Source: Deltaproteobacteria bacterium
GTDB taxonomy: Bacteria; Desulfobacterota; Desulfuromonadia; Desulfuromonadales; Geopsychrobacteraceae
Assembly (NCBI GenBank): GCA_024280485.1
Contig: JAJRQB010000100.1
Span: 1 to 50,534, forward strand
Reading direction: 5' to 3'
Length of the DNA: 50,534 nt
Below, piece after piece: positions 1-8,957 of this stretch. Numbering within the stretch: position 1 is the first letter of the stretch; every line of letters begins with the position of its first letter. A model generated the notes under the pieces. The model was not told the origin of the DNA. It made no database searches and saw only the letters and a list, made by a program, of their open reading frames with translations. Made by a program: the position numbers and the translations under genes.

Positions 1-2078
1 AGCAGCTCAAAAAACTTATCCTTCACCACGCCGAGCCGATGCTCAAACAGGGACGTCTCAGTACTCTCCTTCACTGGTTAAAGGCAATCCCTGAGGAAAA
101 CCTCCAAAATGACCCCTGGCCGAACTTCTGGTTTGGACAATGTCAACTAGCCATCAATCCGTTTCAGGCCCGTGAATATTTCTGTAATTCATTCAGGCTT
201 TTTTCTGTTGCCGAAGACAGGGTGTCTAGCCTGATGGCTTGGACCGGAATCATCGATTCCTACGTGTTTGCCTGGAGCAGCTTTCTGGACGTCGACCCCT
301 GGATCGAAAAATTTGATGATTTGATGGTCAATCCTCCTGATTTACCTCCGCAAATCGAAGCCCGGGTGGTGCTCGGTATTTTCAAAATCCTCCTGTGGCG
401 AAAACCGGACCGCTCTGACCTGCCGGATTGGTCGGATCGACTTAAGCAGATGGTTTTCTTAAGCAACGATAAGATATTTCGCCTGTTCGCAGGCGGTGAC
501 CTGCTTTACTACCATAGTTTTTTGGGCGACTTTCAGCTGGCCGGGCTGATTTTGGAGAATATCGCCGCCGACTGCGATGACACCGACCTGCCGCCGATGG
601 CCAGAATCTACTGGTTGTGTATGCAATCGATCTATGAGTACCTGCTTGGCGACCATCAGGCCTGTCTGAGAACCGTGGAACAAGCGACAGAGATTCAGAA
701 TCAAAGCGGTGTCACTATTTTTGACCAGCGCATTTACGCGCAGGGGCTAGCCAGTGCCTTGTGTCATAATGACAACTCGTCAATTGCGCACTATCGAGCA
801 AAAACAAAAGGCTTTGACACCGCTTCGATTTTGGAAAAATCGTTTCAAAATTACTTACACTCCCTCTTCCACTCCCATCAGAAGGATTATTCAGCCGCTA
901 GAGAACATGCCCAGCTATCCTGGCAACTGGCTGAGAAAGCCGGCAGTCCATTTTTTAGCGCCATTATCAGTCTGCATCGAGCCCGGATTGAATTTGAGCT
1001 GGGCGCAGTTGACCAGTTCCGGGACTGGTTGGAAAAAGCGAGAAGTCATACCTTCGGGATTGAAAGCATGACGTTTTTGGCGGACCTCTTTCAAGCCTGG
1101 AATGATCTGACAAATGGAGATGAAACTGCGGCTGACCACGTCTTGAGCAAAGCTTTGAAGAGGGCGGCGCGGCATCAGTACGGGAACTTTCCGGGCTGGA
1201 ACAATGAAATGATGCAGACGATTTGCGCCCGGGCGCTGGAGCAGGAGATTGAAGTTGACTATGTCCAGTCTCTGATAAGAAAGCGCGACCTTGCCCCACC
1301 AGATGCTGCATCCACCCCTCTCAACTGGCCCTGGCCGATCAGAATACATACTCTGGGCCGGTTTAAAATCGAGATCGATGGCGCCGATATTCCTCGTTCA
1401 CGTAAACAGGAGAATCGGCCCTGGGACCTCTTGAAGCTTTTGATCGCTGCTGGCCCTAAAGGTCTGAAAATCGATCAGGCCGTCGAAGCACTCGCGCCTG
1501 AGCGTGAAAGAAAAAGTGCTTATAACGTTTATTCCATCGCACTCCATCGCCTGCGCCAACGGCTGGGCGAGGACAAATCCCTGACGACAAAACAAGGAAA
1601 GCTACACCTCAACCGGGATGTCTGTTGGGTTGATGCATGGAATTTTATGGAACTATCAAAATCTGCATCCAGGAAGAATTCTTCGCTTAACAACTCCGAA
1701 CATCAACATGCTGCTCTGGATAAGGCCATTACCCTTTATCAGGGACCATTCGGTGGTGGCCACGTTGACGATCCGTCCCTGCTGTCATACACAGAACAAC
1801 TCTCAAGACGATACATCCTGACAATTATAGCTCGGGCTAAATTGGCTGAAGAGATCCTTGATTGGGACAAGGCAATTGAAATTTTTGAACGAGGCCTCGA
1901 ACGACTGCCCGTGCACGAACCTTTTTATCGCAACCAGATGTATTGTTATGGACAAATTGGCTATACAGATGGCGTTCGCGATACCTTCAAGCGTTGTCAA
2001 GATCAACTTGAGCGCTTGGTTGAAACCGTGCCCACAGCTGAAACAAAACACCTATTCAAGAAGCTCTGCCCATCCTGA
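1..2078 (+). CDS. BTAD-domain transcriptional regulator with TPR-like helical region (5' end outside window)
   Basis: Partial gene. The first ATG is at base 39, but the frame stays open to the window edge and the residues before it read as the same helical-repeat protein, so the true start lies upstream. About the first 400 visible residues are helical, TPR/MalT-like sequence. From about residue 430 comes an OmpR/SARP-type winged helix (starting near IRIHTLGRFKIEIDG), followed by a bacterial transcriptional activator domain to the C-terminus. Proteins of this family often carry an N-terminal STAND-type ATPase, which would lie outside the window. The role is therefore inferred to be ATP-dependent, signal-responsive transcription control in the cytoplasm. 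It precedes, in the same orientation, a run of exported-protein genes that it could regulate, but no direct evidence for that is visible. Confidence 0.8.
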   Translation, partial: QLKKLILHHAEPMLKQGRLSTLLHWLKAIPEENLQNDPWPNFWFGQCQLAINPFQAREYFCNSFRLFSVAEDRVSSLMAWTGIIDSYVFAWSSFLDVDPWIEKFDDLMVNPPDLPPQIEARVVLGIFKILLWRKPDRSDLPDWSDRLKQMVFLSNDKIFRLFAGGDLLYYHSFLGDFQLAGLILENIAADCDDTDLPPMARIYWLCMQSIYEYLLGDHQACLRTVEQATEIQNQSGVTIFDQRIYAQGLASALCHNDNSSIAHYRAKTKGFDTASILEKSFQNYLHSLFHSHQKDYSAAREHAQLSWQLAEKAGSPFFSAIISLHRARIEFELGAVDQFRDWLEKARSHTFGIESMTFLADLFQAWNDLTNGDETAADHVLSKALKRAARHQYGNFPGWNNEMMQTICARALEQEIEVDYVQSLIRKRDLAPPDAASTPLNWPWPIRIHTLGRFKIEIDGADIPRSRKQENRPWDLLKLLIAAGPKGLKIDQAVEALAPERERKSAYNVYSIALHRLRQRLGEDKSLTTKQGKLHLNRDVCWVDAWNFMELSKSASRKNSSLNNSEHQHAALDKAITLYQGPFGGGHVDDPSLLSYTEQLSRRYILTIIARAKLAEEILDWDKAIEIFERGLERLPVHEPFYRNQMYCYGQIGYTDGVRDTFKRCQDQLERLVETVPTAETKHLFKKLCPS

Positions 2079-2160
2079 ATCACCACTTTCTTGCCATGTA
2101 TTTTGTTAAATTCCACTTACTTAGCCCAATTGGAAAGTAATCCGTAAGTTGTCTCTGGTC

Positions 2161-2188
2161 TACTCAGTGTAGAAGCAACAACTGAGTA
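2161..2188 (+). promoter_or_regulatory. Hairpin just upstream of the ribosome binding site
   Basis: The 8-base arms TACTCAGT (2161-2168) and ACTGAGTA (2181-2188) are perfectly complementary, with a 12-base loop. They end two bases before the strong GGAGG site (2191-2195) of the following lipoprotein gene. This may influence translation or mRNA stability. It could also be chance, since the stem is short. Confidence 0.3.
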
Positions 2189-2201
2189 AAGGAGGCTTGC
2201 C

Positions 2202-4652
2202 ATGCGCTTTAAATCTATTTGTTGGATAACTTCACTTTTAATTTTTCTGGCCCTGGCTGGTTGTGGAGGTGGAGGTGGAGGTGGTGGGGATGCTGGAGGG
2301 TCATCGACAACTCCAGTTTCAACATCATGTGTCAACGCTGCCGGTGACTGGAGTACACAGGAAACCGTAAATGGCACAGATTGTGGCACTGGTGTTTTTG
2401 ATGAATATTTTAATTATACAGTTAGTCAAAATAGCTGTGCAATCACTGTTGTTGACGATGTCGGCAATCCGTTTATCGGCAACATTTCTGGTGACGGAAT
2501 CTCTTGGACCGGTAGCTTTCCTAAAGACGGTGGCACAATTACCATCACGGACATGAGTTTGACCATTGCGCCAAATGGCGGATCTTTGTCTGGCCCAGCC
2601 TCATGGACTTGGAGTGATGGTACCAGAAGTTGCAGTGGTGTTACCAATATCGCTGGCACCCGAGTTAACCAGCCACCGGTTGCCAATGCTGGTCCAGATC
2701 AGACAAGCGTTGAAACGGGAACCTTAGTAACTCTGAATGGCGGCGGGTCCAGTGATCCTGAAGGTGGAGCAATTGATTATTCGTGGGTAATGACGCAAAG
2801 ACCAACAGGCAGTTCGGCTGTGCTCCAGAATGGCAGCAGCTCATCTCCCTCATTCACCCCGGATGAAGACGGAACCTATGTCCTCCGCCTCACGGTAAAA
2901 GACAATCAGGGAACACACTCGCTAACAGACGAAGTGAGCATCACTTCCTCAACACTCAGTGTTCCGACAGTACCTGCGGCACCAACGAACTTGGTTGTAA
3001 GCAATATTACCATAGACAGTGCACGGCTGAGCTGGGCAGACAATTCGACCAACGAGACGGGTTATAAAATAGGGACTTGTGCGGGGAGTATTTCATCGTC
3101 GCCTGATTCCTGTGACAATGGTTTTATAACGATCACGCAATTGCCACCCAATTTGACTTCGTACACCTTTAGCCGTTTGAACCCGGCAACGGACTATCAT
3201 TACTTCCTTCTGGCATATAATGCTGTTGGAAATTCCAATAACATCGGCGTTGCGTTTACAACCCTCTCGAATCAACCGGTTCCGGCGGCGCCAACGGCAC
3301 TGAGTATTTCTTCCTTAACAAGTTCAACTGTCAATCTTGCCTGGACGGTCAACTCCAACAATGAGACCGGGTTCAACATTTATAAGTCGACCAGTGTGTC
3401 AGGCCCCTTTACCCTGGATAGTCAGGTCGGGATAACGACATCCAGTGCCTCGGTCACTGACTTGTCACCGAGTACCACATATTATTTCAAGGTTGCGGCG
3501 TATAACGCGAACGGAGCGTCAGGGTTCACCAATACGGCGAATGCCACAACTGACTCGTTACCCATGACACCAACAGCACCGACTTCACTGGTAATTTCCA
3601 GCAAGACCAGCACCAGTATTACCTTGAGCTGGACAGACAATTCCAGTAATGAAACTGGGTTTAATATTTATCAATCAACCAGCGCAGTCGGTACTTTCAC
3701 TTTGGCGACTCAGGTTTCAACTCCAGGGACTAGTGGGGCCGCCACAGGCCTGACTCCGAACACAACTTACTATTTCAAGATCAATGCATATAATGCTAAT
3801 GGGGTTTCAGGATTTTCCAATATGTCTAGCGGGACAACAGATGCGCTGCTAGCAGTTCCTGCTGATCCAACCAATGTATCAATCCAGAATATTACCAGTC
3901 AGAGTGCACTTCTTGTCTGGACTGACAGTACTGACGAAACCAGCTATCAGGTTGGTACCTGTCGGAGCCCAACTGTAGACAGGGCGACTGGAAGATTGGT
4001 CTGCGCTAGTCTTAGCTTCACATTAACAGCAACACTCAGTGCCAACAGCACAGGTTATATCTTCAGTGGCCTGTCACCTGGAACTTCATATAGTCGCTTT
4101 GTTCGCGCCGTAAACAACAATGGGGTTTCTGGGGCAATAGGAGCTTCTTTCACCACTACAGCCACTGCACCAATTCTGCGGGTCGTCAACGATCTGGACC
4201 ACCAAACTTACACTGGTCCTTATGGCCCTGCCGATTGGGGCAAAATGAACAAGATCATTCGGGTCCGTATTGGTGCGACCCAGGCATCGGTGGTAAATTC
4301 TACAGTTAACGAAAAACTTTGGCCCGTTGACACGGCATCGACAAGCTCGAACGCTGTATCGTATGTAATCGATCCTCTTTTAAACCAGACAACAAATTTC
4401 TGGGAGTTTGATGTAAGTACCTTTTCTTCTGGCGATTATTACGTTTATCTGCAAAATGGCTGGTGGGAATATGATGCTTTTAATGACGAATGGACCAAAC
4501 GAATGACACAAGTTTCAGCTTGTGATGGGGTGAGTACGGCGTATAAGTGGCGCGCAATTATAATTGCAGGTCACACTAGTGGAACTTTTACAGTGATGGC
4601 CAGCGATTACCTGCCCCAAGGGAATTGGGCCGGTTCCCCCTTCTGCCCATGA
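2202..4652 (+). CDS. Lipoprotein with PKD and fibronectin type III domains
   Basis: An 816-residue exported lipoprotein. The signal peptide ends in the lipobox LALAGC (Cys21), directly followed by a run of eight glycines acting as a linker. Residues about 155-245 form a PKD-like domain (it opens NQPPVANAGPDQTS and contains DPEGG and GTYVLRLTV). Four fibronectin-III-like modules follow at roughly 255-355, 360-450, 455-545 and 550-650. Each has the typical PxAPTxL opening and a conserved tyrosine/NxxG ending. The last 160 residues are an unrecognised, Trp/Tyr-rich domain. A GGAGG site at 2191-2195 supports the start. Such multidomain lipoproteins usually sit on the outer membrane and bind polymers or other surface proteins. 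No catalytic motif was seen. Confidence 0.85.
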   Translation: MRFKSICWITSLLIFLALAGCGGGGGGGGDAGGSSTTPVSTSCVNAAGDWSTQETVNGTDCGTGVFDEYFNYTVSQNSCAITVVDDVGNPFIGNISGDGISWTGSFPKDGGTITITDMSLTIAPNGGSLSGPASWTWSDGTRSCSGVTNIAGTRVNQPPVANAGPDQTSVETGTLVTLNGGGSSDPEGGAIDYSWVMTQRPTGSSAVLQNGSSSSPSFTPDEDGTYVLRLTVKDNQGTHSLTDEVSITSSTLSVPTVPAAPTNLVVSNITIDSARLSWADNSTNETGYKIGTCAGSISSSPDSCDNGFITITQLPPNLTSYTFSRLNPATDYHYFLLAYNAVGNSNNIGVAFTTLSNQPVPAAPTALSISSLTSSTVNLAWTVNSNNETGFNIYKSTSVSGPFTLDSQVGITTSSASVTDLSPSTTYYFKVAAYNANGASGFTNTANATTDSLPMTPTAPTSLVISSKTSTSITLSWTDNSSNETGFNIYQSTSAVGTFTLATQVSTPGTSGAATGLTPNTTYYFKINAYNANGVSGFSNMSSGTTDALLAVPADPTNVSIQNITSQSALLVWTDSTDETSYQVGTCRSPTVDRATGRLVCASLSFTLTATLSANSTGYIFSGLSPGTSYSRFVRAVNNNGVSGAIGASFTTTATAPILRVVNDLDHQTYTGPYGPADWGKMNKIIRVRIGATQASVVNSTVNEKLWPVDTASTSSNAVSYVIDPLLNQTTNFWEFDVSTFSSGDYYVYLQNGWWEYDAFNDEWTKRMTQVSACDGVSTAYKWRAIIIAGHTSGTFTVMASDYLPQGNWAGSPFCP

Positions 4653-4667
4653 TTTAGATACCAAGTA

Positions 4668-4708
4668 TTGCGACGGGTCGCCCATGCGGCAAGTGCGACC
4701 CGTCGCAA
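4668..4708. terminator. Long perfect hairpin after the FN3 lipoprotein gene
   Basis: Arms TTGCGACGGGTCGC (4668-4681) and its exact complement (4695-4708) enclose a 13-base loop, 15 bases after the stop codon. The stem is GC-rich and 14 bp long. There is no T tract on the + side, so it is either an atypical terminator, an mRNA 3'-end stabiliser or a small palindromic repeat. Confidence 0.5.
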
Positions 4709-4760
4709 AACCGAAAAGTGAATGTGGATCAATTAATCTGAGTCGCAGGAGAATTCAACC

Positions 4761-4794
4761 TGTTCGTTGCTAATTCCTCATAATTGAACGAACA
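4761..4794. promoter_or_regulatory. Operator-like inverted repeat
   Basis: TGTTCGTT (4761-4768) and AACGAACA (4787-4794) are perfect inverted arms 18 bases apart. Pairing resumes in the spacer with TAATT/AATT. The palindrome sits 81 bases before the start codon of the ZU5-like lipoprotein gene, a typical place for a dimeric regulator to bind. No cognate regulator can be assigned from the sequence. Confidence 0.3.
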
Positions 4795-4874
4795 TTAATC
4801 TTTCACTCCAGGTATCCTGCAGACTGAAATAGCATCCCTTAAGTTTGATAAAACGGCATCAAGGGAGATCTGTT

Positions 4875-7520
4875 ATGAAATTTTATTTCAACCAATCGAT
4901 GTTTCTGTTTATTTCATTCTTGTTCATGGCAGGTTGTGGCGGAGGCGGTGGTGGTGACGGTCAACAAGCAGGCCCGTCGGTGCTTGACCCTGCTTTTGTG
5001 CAAAACGTTAACGGCCGTATGGCCGGTTCCGAGTTTTCTTTTTCTGCCGGTACTTTGCTGTTCGATACAGCTGACCCACGTCGGGGACAAGGTGCAGTGC
5101 TGAAGGTCGGGCGTTTCGACCTCGTAGGACAGACTTCAGCCTTTAGCCTCGTCAGTGATGATGGTTCACTGGAGGGTGGACAGTTGGTCGCCGTCGATTC
5201 TACATGCTCCTTCTACGTGACCTACCGTGCTCTGGCGGGGCGGACAGAAGAAAAGGCGGGGGGACTTGTCACCACCCTTGGTGGCTATTTCTTTGATCAG
5301 TGTGGGGTCGATAATTTTGGCCGCCTGGGTCTACTGGATATTGCCGAGGGGGCTTCTCTCATATCCCAAGTCGGGACACAGACCACAGTTGATTATTCAG
5401 CAGCATTCACACTGTCTCCGGGCGAGGTAGTGTTGCCACCTATATCTCTGGTTGGGCGGCTGGAACACGGCGCGGCCGAAATTCGGTTAGCGGGCAACCT
5501 GCTCACCTATTCCGTGTTGGTTGAAGGGCTCACGTCCGGTGGGGTGAGTGATCTGGTGGAGGAGATCAAGCTTCAGCGTGGTGAATTCGGTGTGGCCGGT
5601 AATCCCTCCCATATCACGCTGCAAGGGATCACCCTCGACCCAATGCGTGGTTTTACGGCGAGTAGTCAACGAGGCAGCATCCATTTCGGCTCAATATTTG
5701 TGACAGACGCTGAAGCGGACGCTTTACGGGCCGGAACCGGTGGTTTTTTTCTGAATTTTGCGACCACCGAGGTACCCACCGGTTTGCTGCGTGGGCAAAT
5801 GGCTCCGCTTGTCAACCCCATTGCAGGAGTCACTGAAGGGCGCGATACCCTAAATTCTACCGGGGTGCTCGTGGGAACCAACGGAGGAGAAGTCACTGCA
5901 AAAGGCGCGGATGGAACCAGTTATCGTCTGGTCATCCCACCAGAGGCACACTCCGCCCAGTCTCCCCTGTCTGTGACTGTCACACCGGTGAACGAAATGC
6001 TTGGATTGCCGGTCAGTGGTCGCCTGGTGGCCGCCGCCAAGGTGGGTCCGGATGCCACCCAATTCGACAACCCGTTGACTTTGACCTTTGATGTGCCTGA
6101 AGGATTCAATCGAAAACAATTGCTGGCTTTTACCTTCAGTGGCGATGGCTCCAATCTGACCTTTTTACCCTTGCTTCCCTCTGACGTGGTCGGTAATCAG
6201 GTGACCCTGCGGTTGAATCATTTCAGTACTGCCGGGATCGCTACGGGGAGTTCTGCCGATATCCCAACATCAACCGGACTTTCAGGCTCATTGGACAACC
6301 TTGCTGAGCAGTCTGCGGGAATTCTTACAGAGGCTGAAGCCGGGCAATGGTTGGGAGACGATCAGATTTCCCAGGAAATAATGAATCGGATCGCCGCGCT
6401 TTATTTTAACTTTTACGATCAGGTCCTGCGCCCACGGTTGCTGTTAGCGACAACGCTTGCTCAATTGGACCAAGCCTTCCCTGAACTGATGAACTGGTAT
6501 GCAGCTTTACAGTGGTTTTTTGACGATATAACTCCATTCGATAGTCGCCGAATGGACGGATTGAATATTATGGCGACAGCGATTGAAACTGCAATAAATC
6601 AACTCGACCAGGAATGTGTCAACGCTACGGATGCATGTATCAAGATTGAAAAAATGAAGATCTATTTCCAATGGCTCAAACGCGCAACACGAATAGAGAC
6701 CTACCGAGGGGCACCCTTAGCCATTCCTGCCTATAATGAGTTCTGTGGCGGTTTCGCACTTTTGTCTCCGGGTGAACCGGTACGCCTGGAGGTGAGTCCC
6801 GGCAACATCACCGCGCTGTCTGGAGCACCCTTTCAGTTTCAAGTTCAGGGGTATGACGCGAATAACGTGCCGGTAGACGTGCCAGCTCCTCAGTGGGCCA
6901 TCACTTCTGTTGCCAGTTCAATCGGCCCGCAAAGTGGAGGTGGCACAATTTCAGTTGCAGGTACATATCTGGTCAAGGTTAAAGACACTACTCATTGCGT
7001 AGATGACGGACAGGCGATATTAAACGTGCGCGATCTATCCGGCAACTGGTTTGTGAATCTACAACGGACAGTCACCTGTACTGAGGATAACCGCCCCGCC
7101 ATGTTCAGTGTGCTCCCGGTGACTCAGATAGGTGATACATTGTCGGTTTACGACTCGAACTACGGACAGGTGAACTGGTCCATCACTAACTTTCACACGG
7201 TACGTAACGCTAGCAACCAACTCCCTTATCAGATCGACAGCGGTACGATCACCTCTTCAACTGGGCAATACTGTACTGACTTTTTTAACGATATTGTGAA
7301 TACGCTGAACGATCGTAGCTGTCTTCCTCCCAACAGTTGTGAACCGATCAGTTGCACCCAGAGTGACGCCACAACCGGTACGCTCACGTCGGACGCTTTA
7401 AAATTTACTGGCGAAACCATCTGGTCGGACCAGCTGAGTTGGAACTTGATCTCATCTGGTGTCTCGCGCAGGGTAAACAGCTATTGCGAGGGCCGTGACG
7501 TCATCTCCGCGAACAAGTGA
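4875..7520 (+). CDS. Large lipoprotein with ZU5-like and Ig-like regions
   Basis: An 881-residue protein. I chose the ATG at 4875, preceded by AAGGGAGA, over the TTG 30 bases upstream because it gives a clean signal peptide ending in the lipobox FMAGC (Cys21), again followed by a glycine run. The N-terminal 300 residues are unassigned beta-rich sequence. Residues around 335-430 resemble a ZU5 domain (GGEVTAKGADGTSYRLVIP, then repeated PLxVTVTPV / PLTLTFDVP strands). A helical segment covers about 480-620, an Ig-like stretch about 650-725, and a Cys-rich lipocalin-like beta region opens at DLSGNWFVNL. These assignments are by eye. The lipobox and glycine tail match the neighbouring upstream gene, suggesting the same sorting route. 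Confidence 0.8.
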   Translation: MKFYFNQSMFLFISFLFMAGCGGGGGGDGQQAGPSVLDPAFVQNVNGRMAGSEFSFSAGTLLFDTADPRRGQGAVLKVGRFDLVGQTSAFSLVSDDGSLEGGQLVAVDSTCSFYVTYRALAGRTEEKAGGLVTTLGGYFFDQCGVDNFGRLGLLDIAEGASLISQVGTQTTVDYSAAFTLSPGEVVLPPISLVGRLEHGAAEIRLAGNLLTYSVLVEGLTSGGVSDLVEEIKLQRGEFGVAGNPSHITLQGITLDPMRGFTASSQRGSIHFGSIFVTDAEADALRAGTGGFFLNFATTEVPTGLLRGQMAPLVNPIAGVTEGRDTLNSTGVLVGTNGGEVTAKGADGTSYRLVIPPEAHSAQSPLSVTVTPVNEMLGLPVSGRLVAAAKVGPDATQFDNPLTLTFDVPEGFNRKQLLAFTFSGDGSNLTFLPLLPSDVVGNQVTLRLNHFSTAGIATGSSADIPTSTGLSGSLDNLAEQSAGILTEAEAGQWLGDDQISQEIMNRIAALYFNFYDQVLRPRLLLATTLAQLDQAFPELMNWYAALQWFFDDITPFDSRRMDGLNIMATAIETAINQLDQECVNATDACIKIEKMKIYFQWLKRATRIETYRGAPLAIPAYNEFCGGFALLSPGEPVRLEVSPGNITALSGAPFQFQVQGYDANNVPVDVPAPQWAITSVASSIGPQSGGGTISVAGTYLVKVKDTTHCVDDGQAILNVRDLSGNWFVNLQRTVTCTEDNRPAMFSVLPVTQIGDTLSVYDSNYGQVNWSITNFHTVRNASNQLPYQIDSGTITSSTGQYCTDFFNDIVNTLNDRSCLPPNSCEPISCTQSDATTGTLTSDALKFTGETIWSDQLSWNLISSGVSRRVNSYCEGRDVISANK

Positions 7521-7578
7521 GAGTGTGGAGCATCAAACAGTGAGATCGGAACATACGCCATAATAAAAAGGTGATGTG

Positions 7579-8256
7579 ATGTGTCAAATGAGTTACGTAT
7601 TTGCCAGACTTCTGTTTCTTGTGTTGATCGTTACAGGCGTCGGTATTGTTACTGAGGGTCGTGTAGCGGGACAGAAACAGGCTCAGTGGAATTCAACTGC
7701 TCTGCAAGCGCTTTTCCCCAAGCCGCTAAAAGGGTTTGAAGTTTCCGCAATGAAGTTGAAAGAGCTAAAAACCTTTGCACAGAAAAGTGGTCTGGAGCAG
7801 ATGGAGAGGCTCAGTTCTTCTCTCAATGGGCAAGCCCCGTTGCCTCCTGAAGTTCGCTATTACCTGTCACGCACCTATCAAGGAACCTTAGGCAAGATTG
7901 ATATGTCGATCGATTCAGAAGATATTGAATCAGTCGGTCTGGTCTGGATGACTCATGGCTATAGTGAAATCAAAGATGGAAAACCAATCCCCTTAAAAGA
8001 AAAACAAAAAGCCAGCCAGAAACAAATACTCGACAACGGAATACGGCCTTTTACCCATGCTGGGTATATGGGTGTGCGGGCGGCCAAGAGCGAAAAGGCG
8101 TTCATGCTCATAGTTGCTGGTCGGTATGGCGTGGTCAGTTTTTCCTGCGAATACTCAGGTTGCGATGCGGATCAGAATGAGTTGCTGGAGAGATTGCGAT
8201 TTGAGGCTCTTGATGGTTTCGCAAATTACTTGCATCGCAAACCTGTCAAAAACTAA
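7579..8256 (+). CDS. Exported protein of unknown function
   Basis: A 225-residue product with a hydrophobic N-terminal segment (ARLLFLVLIVTGVGIV) that looks like a signal peptide without a lipobox cysteine. GTG at 7576 and ATG at 7579 and 7588 are possible starts. AAGGTG at 7569-7574 best fits 7579 or slightly downstream. The mature part begins WNSTALQALFPKPLKGFEVS, mixes helices and strands, and has two cysteines near residues 190-195 that could form a disulfide. I do not recognise a family. It lies 58 bases after the ZU5-like lipoprotein gene and 50 bases before another envelope protein, so it probably belongs to the same transcription unit. Confidence 0.7.
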   Translation: MCQMSYVFARLLFLVLIVTGVGIVTEGRVAGQKQAQWNSTALQALFPKPLKGFEVSAMKLKELKTFAQKSGLEQMERLSSSLNGQAPLPPEVRYYLSRTYQGTLGKIDMSIDSEDIESVGLVWMTHGYSEIKDGKPIPLKEKQKASQKQILDNGIRPFTHAGYMGVRAAKSEKAFMLIVAGRYGVVSFSCEYSGCDADQNELLERLRFEALDGFANYLHRKPVKN

Positions 8257-8306
8257 AAAGTTCCGTCTCATAAAATTTCTACTTCACAAGGAAGAGGAGG
8301 CAACCA

Positions 8307-8948
8307 ATGCAAGTCAACACACCTGGAAAGCTAATCAGTAAATTGTTAAATCGCGGGATTCTATTTCTTGCCAGCACGATATTTTTGTTCTCCAGCGGTT
8401 GTACCATGTCCAAATACCCCGCCTACACAGGAACCGAAGGGTACCAGGTTGTGGGATCTCAAGCCTATGAAAAAGATGGGATGAAATTCATGCTGCCACC
8501 TGGGTGGACGTTGAAAAAAGATTTTGAGCTAGACGAAAACAGCACCTTATTGAAGCTTATGGCGAACGGATCTAAAATCGCCGTGTTTGAGCGAGAGGGT
8601 GGCGCTGTCATGCTGATTACAAGCCTCAAAGGGATGGTGGGCGGAGGTACCAATGGCCTGAAATTTCTGGAAGAGAGTACCGAAAATTCGATTGATGATA
8701 TGTGGCCGGACAGTGAGGCCGTCACCACACCGAAGGAGCTGACGGATGTTCCCGGCACCCTCAAACCAGCCTTCCGAAAATACAAAGGACAAACGATAGT
8801 TGAAGGCAAACCAATCGATTGGAACATTTATGGGGGTTGGAAAGGTGGGATGGGTTTCAATACCAAGTATGAGATCGTAGCGGCCAATCCTATCTGGACA
8901 ATGAACGTGTTTGGGGATTTTTTATATATTCTCCGTACTTTTGAATAG
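8307..8948 (+). CDS. Lipoprotein of unknown function
   Basis: A 213-residue lipoprotein. A basic N-terminus and hydrophobic core lead to the lipobox FSSGC (Cys32). A strong AGGAGG site lies just upstream of the ATG. The mature domain starts like small envelope proteins that hold a 'GMKFMLPPGWTLKKD' beta motif, followed by alternating strands and glycine-rich turns. No catalytic motif or known family was recognised. The next gene begins 9 bases later, which implies co-transcription. Confidence 0.75.
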   Translation: MQVNTPGKLISKLLNRGILFLASTIFLFSSGCTMSKYPAYTGTEGYQVVGSQAYEKDGMKFMLPPGWTLKKDFELDENSTLLKLMANGSKIAVFEREGGAVMLITSLKGMVGGGTNGLKFLEESTENSIDDMWPDSEAVTTPKELTDVPGTLKPAFRKYKGQTIVEGKPIDWNIYGGWKGGMGFNTKYEIVAANPIWTMNVFGDFLYILRTFE

Positions 8949-8957
8949 GACAGTCTT

